DNA from: Bacteroidota bacterium
GTDB lineage: Bacteria; Bacteroidota; Bacteroidia; Chitinophagales; Chitinophagaceae
NCBI GenBank assembly: GCA_023391315.1
Contig: JAEWBD010000158.1
Coordinates: forward strand, 1-19,262
Direction: 5' to 3'
DNA: 19,262 nucleotides
Position numbers and translations under genes: made by a program. Shown piece by piece: positions 1-7,497 of the stretch (position 1 is its first letter; each line of letters opens with the position of its first letter). The notes beneath the pieces are model-generated. The model saw only the letters and a list, made by a program, of their open reading frames with translations, did no database searches and was not told where the DNA came from.

Positions 1-1
1 A

Positions 2-1237
2 ATCGGCACAGGCCTGCGGGGCGAAAGCCATTTATCGCTGTTGCTGAGAAGGGATGATGTGGATGTGGTGGCCATGTGCGATATAGATGCCAAAATGCTC
101 GACCGCGCAAAAAATATTGTAAATAAGAGCAAGAAGAAAATGCCCGAAATATTTACAGGTAATGTATATGCATGGAAAGATATGCTCTCTAAAACCCAGC
201 TTGACGGTGTTATAATTGCCACGCCCTGGGAATGGCATAACCCTATGATGCTGGGCGCCATGGATGCCGGCATAAAATATATAGGCTGCGAAGTGGTGAT
301 GGGTATTACGCTGGAAGACCACTGGAACCTGGTACGGGCTGCCGAAAAACATAATGCACATGTAATGATGCTGGAAAATGTTTGTTACCGCCGCGATGTG
401 ATGGCAGTGCTGAATATGGTGCGTCAGAATATGTTTGGCGAGCTTATTCATTTACAGGGCGGTTACCAGCACGACCTGCGCGGCGTGAAACTGAACAATG
501 CAGACGGTGGCGTGGGCGCCGAATTTGGCGAAAAAGGTTTCAGCGAAGCCAAATGGAGAACGAACCATTCTGTTTTCCGCAACGGCGACATGTATCCCAC
601 GCATGGCATCGGGCCCATCGCCAATTACATCAATATTAATCGTGGCAACCGTTTTCTTTCTTTATGCTCTTACGCCACTAAAACCAGGGGCCTGCATAAT
701 TACATTGTAAAAGTGGGCGGCGAAAATCATCCCAATGCCAAAGTGCGTTTTAAACTGGGCGATATTGTTACCACCATGATCCATTGCAACAATGGCGAAA
801 CTATTTTACTGCAGCATGATACCAATTTGCCCCGCCCTTATTCCCTCGGATTCCGCGTGCAGGGCACAGAAGGTTTATGGATGGATGTAAACCACAGCAT
901 TTACATACAAGGCAAGTCGAAAGAGGAAGATGTGTGGGACGATGCGAAAGAATGGCTGGATAAATACGATCATCCGCTGTGGGTTAAGTACAGTAATGAT
1001 GCGCAGGGCGCCGGTCATGGCGGTATGGACTTTTTTGTGGTGAATGCGTTTATTGAAAGCATTAAACGCAAAGAGCCCACACCTATTGATGTGTATGATT
1101 CAGCGGCCTGGAGCGCTATTACGCCGTTAAGCGAGCAATCTATTGAGCTGGGCCAGCAAACCGTAGAGTTTCCCGACTTTACCGGCGGGCAATGGATGTA
1201 TCGCCAACCGGTTTTTGCGTTGAATAATGATTATTAA
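2..1237 (+). CDS. GH109-like Gfo/Idh/MocA family oxidoreductase (5' end missing)
   Basis: This is an NAD(P)-dependent oxidoreductase of the Gfo/Idh/MocA superfamily, most like the glycoside hydrolase 109 subgroup, whose characterised members remove alpha-linked N-acetylgalactosamine by an NAD-assisted redox mechanism. The reading frame is open from base 2, so the gene starts outside the window; an internal TTG at base 41 is not the start. The first visible residues, IGTGLRGESH, are the Rossmann dinucleotide-binding loop. Further on are a GCEVVMGITLEDHW stretch, the ENVCYRRD segment, and YPTHGIGP, whose His codon at 602-604 corresponds to the conserved His of the family. About 411 residues are visible; family members are somewhat longer and often begin with a Tat signal, so only a short N-terminal part should be missing. 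Family membership is firm. The exact substrate is not, because many relatives act on other sugars. Confidence 0.85.
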   Translation: MGTGLRGESHLSLLLRRDDVDVVAMCDIDAKMLDRAKNIVNKSKKKMPEIFTGNVYAWKDMLSKTQLDGVIIATPWEWHNPMMLGAMDAGIKYIGCEVVMGITLEDHWNLVRAAEKHNAHVMMLENVCYRRDVMAVLNMVRQNMFGELIHLQGGYQHDLRGVKLNNADGGVGAEFGEKGFSEAKWRTNHSVFRNGDMYPTHGIGPIANYININRGNRFLSLCSYATKTRGLHNYIVKVGGENHPNAKVRFKLGDIVTTMIHCNNGETILLQHDTNLPRPYSLGFRVQGTEGLWMDVNHSIYIQGKSKEEDVWDDAKEWLDKYDHPLWVKYSNDAQGAGHGGMDFFVVNAFIESIKRKEPTPIDVYDSAAWSAITPLSEQSIELGQQTVEFPDFTGGQWMYRQPVFALNNDY

Positions 1238-1291
1238 TACTCAATTACAGTATAAACTTTTTTGTTCAGACTTTTTATTGTTAGCAAAGGC

Positions 1292-1322
1292 AGCTGTTCC
1301 GGTTTTCCGGGGCAGCTTTTTT
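1292..1322 (+). terminator. Rho-independent terminator after the GH109-like gene
   Basis: The arm at 1293-1302 (GCTGTTCCGG) pairs with 1307-1316 (CCGGGGCAGC) over 10 bp including two G-U pairs. An A-T pair at 1292/1317 closes the base, the loop is TTTT, and a run of T begins at 1317. This is a textbook intrinsic terminator about 55 bases past the stop codon. It separates the oxidoreductase transcript from the repeat region downstream. Confidence 0.85.
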
Positions 1323-1477
1323 ATTTGATAACGGGTGTTTATGCCCGGGAAATAAATAAATGGCGGGAAAAACGGGTAAAAGATTGAATTAAAAGAATAG
1401 AACGGCAGGATAAAAGAGTAGAATGATTGACAAAAGCGGATAAAGAAATGAGAATAAGGGGTAAAACAATCAATTAA

Positions 1478-1666
1478 ATGGTCATTTCTTTTGAAAAAAT
1501 GGTCAGAATACTGAATAATAAGGTCAGAATTTTCAATTAAATGGTCAAAACAATCAATAATATGGTCAAAATATCTGATAAAATGGTCAAAGCAGAGGAT
1601 TACATGGTCAGAATATCCGGTTTTATGGTCAAATATTTTGGATAAATGGTCAAATCATGCGTTCAT
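1478..1666. repeat. Nine-unit 21-bp phased repeat, core ATGGTCA(A/G)A
   Basis: Units begin at 1478, 1499, 1520, 1541, 1562, 1583, 1604, 1625 and 1646, always exactly 21 bases apart. Each starts with ATGGTC (AAGGTC at 1520), usually followed by AAA or AGA; the remaining 12 or so bases are AT-rich and variable. A degenerate unit sits in phase at 1457, and looser copies appear near 1385, 1406 and 1426. Read on the + strand in the phase of the ATG, the array would encode MVK/R-type heptads, but in-frame TAA codons at 1475, 1538 and 1643 interrupt it. On the other strand the core reads TTTGACCAT. The function is unknown. The constant phase with variable spacers fits either a protein-binding array spaced at two helical turns or the relic of an expanded coding repeat. 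Confidence 0.85.
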
Positions 1667-1858
1667 AAAAAATGAAGCTGTTACATTTTTAAATTATTTC
1701 ATTACACATTGCCCGGAGAACCGGGGGCAGCCGGGCGAAGTCAGCAACCTGTAACTTATCCAATTCAATCAACTCTTCAACTACATTAAGCATTCCTTTA
1801 CAATCTTTAAAGCCTTCACATGTAGTTTTAGATTAATTTCGCATCGAATTTTTTTTGC

Positions 1859-2269
1859 ATGAAAAAGACGCACATTATAGCGCTGGTACTTATTGCTGTA
1901 GCCATTGCAACGCTTATAAGTTTTATGGGTAATGTTACTACGTATGAAACCATCGCTTCCGCCAAACAGAAACCGGGAAAATTTGTAAACCTCATTGCGA
2001 AAATGGATAAAAGCCAGCCGCTGAATTACGATCCCGTAAAAAATCCTAATTACTTAACCTTTACGGCTTTGGATACGCTTGGGCATTCCATACAGGTAGT
2101 GTACCATAATTCAAAACCCACCGATATGGAAAAGAGTGAAAGGCTGGTGCTGAAAGGCAAGGTGGAAGACGGTGTTTTTGAATGCAAGGAAATCTTGTTG
2201 AAATGCCCTTCGAAATATAAGGATGATGCGGAAAACAATTCAAAGAACGTAAGCGCCTCTGTACAATAA
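1859..2269 (+). CDS. ccmE: Cytochrome c maturation haem chaperone CcmE, CxxxY variant
   Basis: CcmE is the membrane-anchored haem chaperone of the system I (Ccm) cytochrome c maturation pathway. It accepts haem on the periplasmic side and passes it to the CcmF ligation complex. The 136-residue protein has one N-terminal membrane anchor (about residues 5-25) followed by an OB-fold-like beta domain. Where classical CcmE has the covalent haem-binding His in an HxxxY motif, this protein has CPSKY, residues 116-120, with Cys116 replacing His. CxxxY-type CcmE proteins are known from archaea and some bacteria such as Desulfovibrio. Another Cys lies at residue 109. The ATG at 1859 directly precedes the hydrophobic anchor, so the start is secure. 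The gene is followed 85 bp later by ccmF, and the two probably form a transcription unit. No other ccm gene is present in the window. Confidence 0.88.
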   Translation: MKKTHIIALVLIAVAIATLISFMGNVTTYETIASAKQKPGKFVNLIAKMDKSQPLNYDPVKNPNYLTFTALDTLGHSIQVVYHNSKPTDMEKSERLVLKGKVEDGVFECKEILLKCPSKYKDDAENNSKNVSASVQ

Positions 2270-2354
2270 AACCGGCCGGCGAAAAACCTGCTGTTTAATT
2301 GAATATCATGCAGGCTTTCCAAATAACCCGGCAATAAAAATGGGGTTTTCATAA

Positions 2355-4790
2355 ATGAAATACAACGGTGAGCACCTTTTTTATGGTGAGTTAGGACATT
2401 TTTTAGCAATACTTTCCCTGGTTGCTTCGCTTATTGCCACTATCGCTTATTTTAAAGCTTCGCGAAATAAATTACTGGAAGACCAGCGCGGCTGGATAAA
2501 ATTTGCCCGCATGGCTTTTGCCGTGGAAACGGTAAGCGTGCTTGGCATTTTTGTGCTCATGTACCTTATTATTGCTAACCACTACCACGAATATTATTAT
2601 GCCTGGAACCACTCATCGCGCAGCCTGGAAAAACAATATTTATTTGCCAGTTTCTGGGAAGGGCAGGAAGGCAGTTTTATGCTTTGGAACACCTGGCACT
2701 GCCTGCTGGGCTGGATATTAATATGGCGCAGCAAAAAATGGGAAGCCCCGGTAATGGCGGTGGTGAGCTTTGCCCAGTTTTGCATTGCCACCATGCTGCT
2801 GGGTATTTATATAGGCAGCCTGAAAATAGGCAGTAACCCCTTTGCTTTGTTGAGGCATGAATTAGATGCGCCAATGCTGGTAAGTAACCCGGATTACCTG
2901 CAGTTTCCCAAAGTTTTTGAAGGCAACGATTTAAATGCCGCTCTGCAGAATTACTGGATGGTAATACACCCGCCCATTCTATTCCTGGGCTTTGCCTCAA
3001 CGGTGGTGCCGTTTGCTTACGCAGTAGGAGGATTACTTAAAAACGACCATACCTGGTTTAAAGCTGCTATTCCCTGGGCTGCATTTTCCGGCGCAGTTTT
3101 AGGCACCGGTATTATGATGGGTGCTGCCTGGGCTTATGAAGCATTGAACTTTGGCGGTTACTGGGCCTGGGACCCGGTTGAAAATGCATCGCTGGTGCCT
3201 TGGCTGGTTATGATTGCCGGCCTGCATACCAATATTGTGTATAAAAGCAGCGGCTACTCTTTAAAAAGCACTTACATCTTTTATATACTTTCTTTTTCGC
3301 TGGTTTTATATTCATCGTTTTTAACCAAAAGCGGCATACTGGGCGACACATCCGTGCACGCATTTACCGAAAAAGATACATCGGCGCAGCTTATTAGTTT
3401 TGTGCTGGTATGCTTTATTCCTGCAATGGCTTTGTTTTTCTACAGGAGCAAATCCATTCCATCCATTAAAAAAGAAGAAAGCACTTATAGCCGCGAATTC
3501 TGGATGTTCATAGGTGCGTTGGTATTGTTTTTAGCAGCCATCATTATTATAGCTAAAACCTCTATACCTGTTTACAATAAAGTGCTTGGAACCAATGTGG
3601 CCATGCCGGAAGACACACTGTTTTCTTATAACCAGGTGCAGATATTCATTGCCATAATACTCGGCATGCTTACGGCGGTAACGCAGTATTTTAAATATAA
3701 GAATACGGACAGGAAAACCTTTTTTAAGAAGATTCTGCCTCCAACAATTATTGCCCTTGTTATAAGTCTTTGCATAAGCTTTATCGGAAATATTAATTAC
3801 ACCGATAAAGGCGCCGGTTTTATGGTGGCCATTCACGTGGCCATGTTTGCCGCGGTATATGCAGTGGTAGCCAATGCTGTTTATATATGGGTAGGGCTAA
3901 AGGGAAAGATGAAATCGGCAGGCGCCTCTATTGCGCATATAGGTTTTGGGCTGGCGCTTATTGGCATCCTTATTTCTTCGAGCAGGAAAACAGTGCTGAG
4001 CCAGAATACCACCGGCATAGCATTGCTGCCAAAATCAAAAGATTACGATCCGCAGGAAAATATAACGCTGTTTAAAGGGGTGAAGACAGATATGGGTAAA
4101 TATGATGTTACCTATACGCGTGACACCCTGAATACCTCAAACCGCAAACAATATTTTGAGCTGCAGTTTGTGAGCAAAGACGGCAAAGAAAACTTCAGCA
4201 TATATCCCGACCTGATTAATAATAATAAGGGGATGGAAGGCCGTTCCGCCAATCCTGATAACAAACATTACTGGAACCGCGACATTTTTGTATATGTATC
4301 GGCCGCACAGGATGGGAAACAGGATGATACCAGCCAATACAAAGCCGTGGAAATGCGGCCCGGTGATTCTGCCTTTTATTCAAACGGCATTATTGTAATG
4401 AACAGTGTGGTGAAAGAACTGGATTCACTTAAACAAAAACTGCTGCCTGGCGAAGTGGGTATTGGCATGAATATGACCGTAATTTCAAAGGATGGCATGC
4501 AGTATAAGGCCATGCCTGAAATTGCTTTAAAAGATAACCAGCTTCGCCAGATACCCGATACGATAATCGCTCAAAGCCTTATTATTAAATTTAATAAACT
4601 AACAGATCCGGCTACCGGCAAAATTGAGCTGGGTATAAAGGAAGATCAAAGCATACAAAGTATTATTACCCTTAAGGTTTACCTGTTCCCGTTCATCGGC
4701 CTGCTGTGGATTGGAATTATAATAATGGTTGCCGGGTTTGTTATAAGCATCGTACACCGGGTTCGTACCGGGCTTAAAATTACTGCCTAA
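2355..4790 (+). CDS. ccmF: Cytochrome c haem lyase subunit CcmF/NrfE-type (haem-handling protein)
   Basis: This is a polytopic inner-membrane protein of the haem-handling (HHP) superfamily, which takes haem from CcmE and attaches it to CXXCH sites of apocytochrome c. The hallmark tryptophan-rich motif is present as GGYWAWDPVEN, residues 267-277. Also visible are the CcmF signature FWEGQEGS (100-107), an IHPP motif with His205, and likely haem-ligand histidines His291 (GLHTN) and His335 (TSVHAF). Many membrane segments fill the first 560 residues or so. A large soluble, presumably periplasmic region of roughly 170 residues follows, and a final membrane helix lies near the C-terminus (FPFIGLLWIGIIIMVAGF). 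At 811 residues it is longer than proteobacterial CcmF (about 650), mainly through that soluble region. The gene lies 85 bp after ccmE. No convincing terminator follows the stop codon. Confidence 0.9.
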   Translation: MKYNGEHLFYGELGHFLAILSLVASLIATIAYFKASRNKLLEDQRGWIKFARMAFAVETVSVLGIFVLMYLIIANHYHEYYYAWNHSSRSLEKQYLFASFWEGQEGSFMLWNTWHCLLGWILIWRSKKWEAPVMAVVSFAQFCIATMLLGIYIGSLKIGSNPFALLRHELDAPMLVSNPDYLQFPKVFEGNDLNAALQNYWMVIHPPILFLGFASTVVPFAYAVGGLLKNDHTWFKAAIPWAAFSGAVLGTGIMMGAAWAYEALNFGGYWAWDPVENASLVPWLVMIAGLHTNIVYKSSGYSLKSTYIFYILSFSLVLYSSFLTKSGILGDTSVHAFTEKDTSAQLISFVLVCFIPAMALFFYRSKSIPSIKKEESTYSREFWMFIGALVLFLAAIIIIAKTSIPVYNKVLGTNVAMPEDTLFSYNQVQIFIAIILGMLTAVTQYFKYKNTDRKTFFKKILPPTIIALVISLCISFIGNINYTDKGAGFMVAIHVAMFAAVYAVVANAVYIWVGLKGKMKSAGASIAHIGFGLALIGILISSSRKTVLSQNTTGIALLPKSKDYDPQENITLFKGVKTDMGKYDVTYTRDTLNTSNRKQYFELQFVSKDGKENFSIYPDLINNNKGMEGRSANPDNKHYWNRDIFVYVSAAQDGKQDDTSQYKAVEMRPGDSAFYSNGIIVMNSVVKELDSLKQKLLPGEVGIGMNMTVISKDGMQYKAMPEIALKDNQLRQIPDTIIAQSLIIKFNKLTDPATGKIELGIKEDQSIQSIITLKVYLFPFIGLLWIGIIIMVAGFVISIVHRVRTGLKITA

Positions 4791-4910
4791 TAAAATTTTC
4801 CGTTTTATTTATATTGAATTATACCCTCAACATTTTTGTATTAACACAATGTAGCGCTGTTTAAATACAATATCTTCTTTTTGCAAAATTGCTTGATATC
4901 AGCATTTTTT

Positions 4911-4941
4911 TTTGACAAATTGTTTTTTATCAGCATATTTG
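4911..4941 (+). promoter_or_regulatory. Candidate Bacteroidota-type promoter for the polysaccharide locus
   Basis: TTTG at 4911-4914 is followed after 19 bases by CATATTTG (4934-4941), which matches the Bacteroidota -7 element TAnnTTTG at all but the first base. The spacing falls in the usual range for this promoter class. Transcription from here would give an untranslated leader of about 275 bases before the dehydrogenase gene. In such AT-rich sequence chance matches are common, so this is tentative. Confidence 0.35.
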
Positions 4942-5106
4942 ATATGAAATTAGTCCTTAAACTTTTACGTTTTAACTATTTCACCTAATATAACGATTGT
5001 AATTTATGTGCTTTACCGCTAACCTCATTGCCCCCTTGCATTTATCCGTTTTAGTTTTGCTTTTACTCCATGGCAGGCATTCTGGTAAAATAATATTGCC
5101 TGAATA

Positions 5107-5133
5107 AATCATTGCTTTATATGAGCAATGATT
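5107..5133. promoter_or_regulatory. Perfect 10-bp inverted repeat upstream of tviB
   Basis: AATCATTGCT at 5107-5116 is the exact reverse complement of AGCAATGATT at 5124-5133, with a 7-base spacer. In RNA it would form a 10-bp hairpin; a T-rich run (TTTTT within 5141-5146) follows about 8 bases later. It could be a leader attenuator, a weak terminator or an operator palindrome. It lies 90 bases before the tviB start codon. Confidence 0.5.
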
Positions 5134-5223
5134 AAATTCTGTTTTTAATGTGACTAAGGATGGCGAAGCCGCATTAATTTGCCATAAATTTCTTACCTGT
5201 TTTATAATGGCTTCTTACTATTT

Positions 5224-6510
5224 ATGCAAAATCAAAGAATAAGTTTAATTGGATTAGGATATGTAGGATTGCCGTTGGCTGTTGAATTTGCAAAAAAATA
5301 CAGTGTTACCGGTTTTGATATTAACCCGCAAAGAATAAACAGTTTACGGGCAGGCATTGATACCACACTCGAAATTGGCAAAGGCGAGCTTGACGGTGTT
5401 TTAAAACAAAGAAACGATGAAGCAAATGGATTGTATGTTACCGGTAATAACAATGATATAGCATCATCAACCATATATATTATAACGGTGCCCACACCGG
5501 TTGATAAATATAAAAAACCGAACCTCACCTTTTTATATAAAGCAAGCGAAACGGTTGGAAAAGTTTTAAAGAAGGGGGATATTGTAATATATGAATCCAC
5601 CGTTTACCCGGGTGTAACCGAAGAAGAATGTGCGCCGGTGCTTGAAAGAATTTCCGGCTTAAAATTCAACCAGGATTTTTTTGCAGGTTATTCACCGGAA
5701 AGAATTAACCCCGGTGACAAAGAGCATACGGTAAGTAAAATAAAAAAAATTACGTCGGGCTCTACACCTGAGACCGCTGCTATAGTGGATGCATTGTATG
5801 CAAGTATTATTACAGCAGGCACGCATTTAGCACCTTCTATAAAAATAGCTGAAGCTGCAAAAGTTATAGAGAATGCACAAAGAGATATCAATATTGCATT
5901 TGTGAACGAACTGGCAAAGATTTTTAATAAGCTTGATATTGACACTTGCGAAGTATTAAAAGCCGCTTCAACAAAATGGAATTTTCTTTTTTTTAAACCC
6001 GGCCTGGTAGGCGGCCATTGCATTGGTGTTGATCCATATTATTTAGCCCAAAAAGCACAGGAAGTAAATTATCATCCCGAAATAATATTAGCCGGCAGAC
6101 GGTTGAATGATGGAATGGGTGCCTATGTGGCCGATGAGCTTGTAAAGCTCATGTTGCGGAAAGGCATGCAGGTTATGGGCAGTGAGGTATTGATACTTGG
6201 CTTTACATTTAAAGAAAACTGCCCTGATGTAAGAAATACAAAGGTGATTGATATTGTAAGCAGGTTGAATGAATATAAAGCGCATACGTACGTGCATGAC
6301 CCCTGGGCCAACGCTGAAGAAGTATTGCAGGAATATAATATTGAATGCAGCAATAAACTCAATGAAGCTAAAAAATATGATGCCATAGTCCTGGCTGTTG
6401 CGCACAATGAATTTTTTAATTTGAATATTAAAGAATATTGTAAATCTCCATCTGTAGTATATGATGTGAAAGCCGTTTTAGACACTGATATTATTGATAG
6501 CAGATTGTAA
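5224..6510 (+). CDS. tviB: TviB-type UDP-N-acetylglucosamine 6-dehydrogenase
   Basis: The product belongs to the UDP-glucose/GDP-mannose dehydrogenase family and resembles TviB/VipA of Vi antigen synthesis along its whole length. TviB oxidises UDP-GlcNAc twice at C6, using NAD, to give UDP-N-acetylglucosaminuronic acid in the cytoplasm. The NAD-binding loop GLGYVG is at residues 10-15. The subgroup signatures ITVPTP, YESTVYPG, GYSPERINPGD and VIENAQRD are present. The catalytic Cys is residue 266 in GGHCIGVDPYY. The C-terminal UDP-binding domain carries GFTFKENCPDVRNTK. The 428-residue length is normal for the family. The motif KWNFLFFKPG has Phe where TviB, as I remember it, has Pro, a minor variation. 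The tviC-like gene begins 6 bases after the stop, so the two are almost certainly co-transcribed and supply one sugar pathway. Confidence 0.9.
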   Translation: MQNQRISLIGLGYVGLPLAVEFAKKYSVTGFDINPQRINSLRAGIDTTLEIGKGELDGVLKQRNDEANGLYVTGNNNDIASSTIYIITVPTPVDKYKKPNLTFLYKASETVGKVLKKGDIVIYESTVYPGVTEEECAPVLERISGLKFNQDFFAGYSPERINPGDKEHTVSKIKKITSGSTPETAAIVDALYASIITAGTHLAPSIKIAEAAKVIENAQRDINIAFVNELAKIFNKLDIDTCEVLKAASTKWNFLFFKPGLVGGHCIGVDPYYLAQKAQEVNYHPEIILAGRRLNDGMGAYVADELVKLMLRKGMQVMGSEVLILGFTFKENCPDVRNTKVIDIVSRLNEYKAHTYVHDPWANAEEVLQEYNIECSNKLNEAKKYDAIVLAVAHNEFFNLNIKEYCKSPSVVYDVKAVLDTDIIDSRL

Positions 6511-6516
6511 TAAAGC

Positions 6517-7497
6517 ATGTATAACACACCTTACCACGAACATATAAACTTATCTGAACATTCTTTTCTGGTAACCGGTGGTGCAGGGTTTATTGGTTCA
6601 AACATTGTTGAATATTTATTAAAATACGGCGCTGGGAAAGTAAGGATACTGGATAATTTTAGCACGGGGTTTAAAAAAAATATTGAAGCATTTTTAAGCC
6701 ATCCTGCACTTGAAATGATTGAAGGCGATATAAGAAATTATGATACGTGTAAAGAAGCTTTAAATGAAATTGATTTTGTATCGCACCAGGCAGCTTTGGG
6801 CTCTGTGCCAAGATCAGTTAAAGACCCTGTGGCAACAAACAGCGTTAACATTGATGGCTTTTTAAATATGCTGAATGCTGCAAAAGACAAGCCGGTTAAG
6901 CGTTTTGTATATGCCTCAAGCTCCAGCATTTATGGCAATGATCCTTCTTTGCCCAAACAGGAAGGTAATATTGGAGAAGCATTGTCGCCGTATGCCGTTA
7001 CTAAAAATGTAAATGAGCAATATGCAAATGTGTTTTCTAAAGTGTATGGCTTTCATACAATAGGGTTGCGGTATTTTAATGTTTTCGGACCAAAACAAAG
7101 CCCGGCGGGGCCTTATGCTGCGGTAATACCTTTATTTATAGAAGCAGCATTGCAAAAGCGTGCACCTTTTATGTATGGCGATGGTGAAACAAGCCGCGAT
7201 TTCACTTTTATAGAAAATGCAGTGCAGGCTAATATTAAAGCTATGCTTTTGTCAAACATTGATAAACATGAAGCAATGAATATAGCCTGTGGCGAACGTA
7301 CCAGCCTGAATGAATTGTGGGCAAAAATACGGGCGCTCACCGGTGGGAATATAAACCCCGAATACCGGGAAGAACGCAAAGGCGATGTAAGGCATAGCCT
7401 GGCTGATATTTCAAAAGCGAAAAAACTAATAGGTTACGAACCGCAATGGTCAATTATAAATGGTTTAAGAATAACATTGGATTGGTATAAAGAATAA
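6517..7497 (+). CDS. tviC: TviC-type UDP-N-acetylhexosaminuronate 4-epimerase
   Basis: An extended short-chain dehydrogenase/reductase that interconverts the C4 configuration of UDP-GlcNAcA and UDP-GalNAcA, or of the neutral UDP-GlcNAc/GalNAc as in WbpP and Gne. The NAD-binding GGAGFIG loop is at residues 21-27. The catalytic Ser lies within SSSSIYG (134-140), and the YxxxK pair is Tyr159 and Lys163 (YAVTK). The stretches HQAALGSVPRSVKDP, VNIDGFLNML and RYFNVFGP are typical of the TviC/WbpP subgroup. The 326-residue length is normal. Together with the dehydrogenase 6 bases upstream it should make UDP-GalNAcA, the Vi-antigen monomer, as a building block for an acidic polymer. Its stop codon directly abuts the stop codon of the opposite-strand flippase gene. 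Confidence 0.88.
   Translation: MYNTPYHEHINLSEHSFLVTGGAGFIGSNIVEYLLKYGAGKVRILDNFSTGFKKNIEAFLSHPALEMIEGDIRNYDTCKEALNEIDFVSHQAALGSVPRSVKDPVATNSVNIDGFLNMLNAAKDKPVKRFVYASSSSIYGNDPSLPKQEGNIGEALSPYAVTKNVNEQYANVFSKVYGFHTIGLRYFNVFGPKQSPAGPYAAVIPLFIEAALQKRAPFMYGDGETSRDFTFIENAVQANIKAMLLSNIDKHEAMNIACGERTSLNELWAKIRALTGGNINPEYREERKGDVRHSLADISKAKKLIGYEPQWSIINGLRITLDWYKE

Larger units (their letters stand above)
1238..1858. other. 621-bp non-coding stretch between the GH109-like gene and ccmE
   Basis: No convincing gene was found on either strand. In order it holds the terminator at 1292-1322, an A/G-rich run (about 1360-1470) with degenerate copies of the downstream repeat, the nine-unit 21-bp phased array at 1478-1666, and a small GC-rich island at 1711-1736. 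That island contains a 5-bp hairpin, CCCGG-AGAA-CCGGG (1712-1725), and an alternative pairing of GCCCGG (1711-1716) with CCGGGC (1731-1736). An AT-rich run then leads to ccmE. TAATTTCG at 1834-1841 is one base off the Bacteroidota -7 consensus TAnnTTTG and could be the ccmE promoter, but no clear -33 element was seen at the right distance. Confidence 0.7.
4791..5223 (+). other. 433-bp AT-rich leader region before the polysaccharide genes
   Basis: No gene of credible length occurs here. The stretch holds a candidate promoter (4911-4941), a direct repeat of TATCAGCAT at 4897-4905 and 4928-4936 (31 bases apart, the second copy overlapping the promoter candidate), and a perfect inverted repeat at 5107-5133. 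The region marks the change from the moderate-GC ccm genes to the AT-rich polysaccharide locus. Its length before the first gene would allow leader-based control of the cluster, but no known riboswitch or antiterminator target was recognised. Confidence 0.6.

Noticed and set aside
32..451. Minus-strand ORF inside the GH109-like gene
   Set aside because: It lies antisense to a clearly recognisable family protein, is His-rich from reverse-read Met codons, and has no domain-like features.
1319..1654. Long open frame on the minus strand through the 21-bp array
   Set aside because: It is open mainly because the + strand is A/G-rich. I found no ATG, GTG or TTG start in that frame in this stretch and no protein-like signature apart from the repeat.
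1478..1666. CRISPR-like repeat array
   Set aside because: The conserved part is only about nine bases, the period is 21 bp and no cas genes are present; real CRISPR repeats are longer with larger spacers.
4789..4809. AT-only hairpin after ccmF as a terminator
   Set aside because: AATAAAA can pair with TTTTATT, but a stem with no G/C pairs is too weak and is expected by chance in this composition.
4944..4988. Fourteen-codon ORF that could be a leader peptide
   Set aside because: Its start would coincide with the predicted transcription start, it has no ribosome-binding signal, and it lacks the codon pattern of known attenuator peptides.
5224..7497. UDP-glucose dehydrogenase plus UDP-glucose 4-epimerase as the function of the first pair
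   Set aside because: Motifs along both proteins match the TviB/TviC (N-acetylhexosamine) subgroups better than Ugd/GalE.
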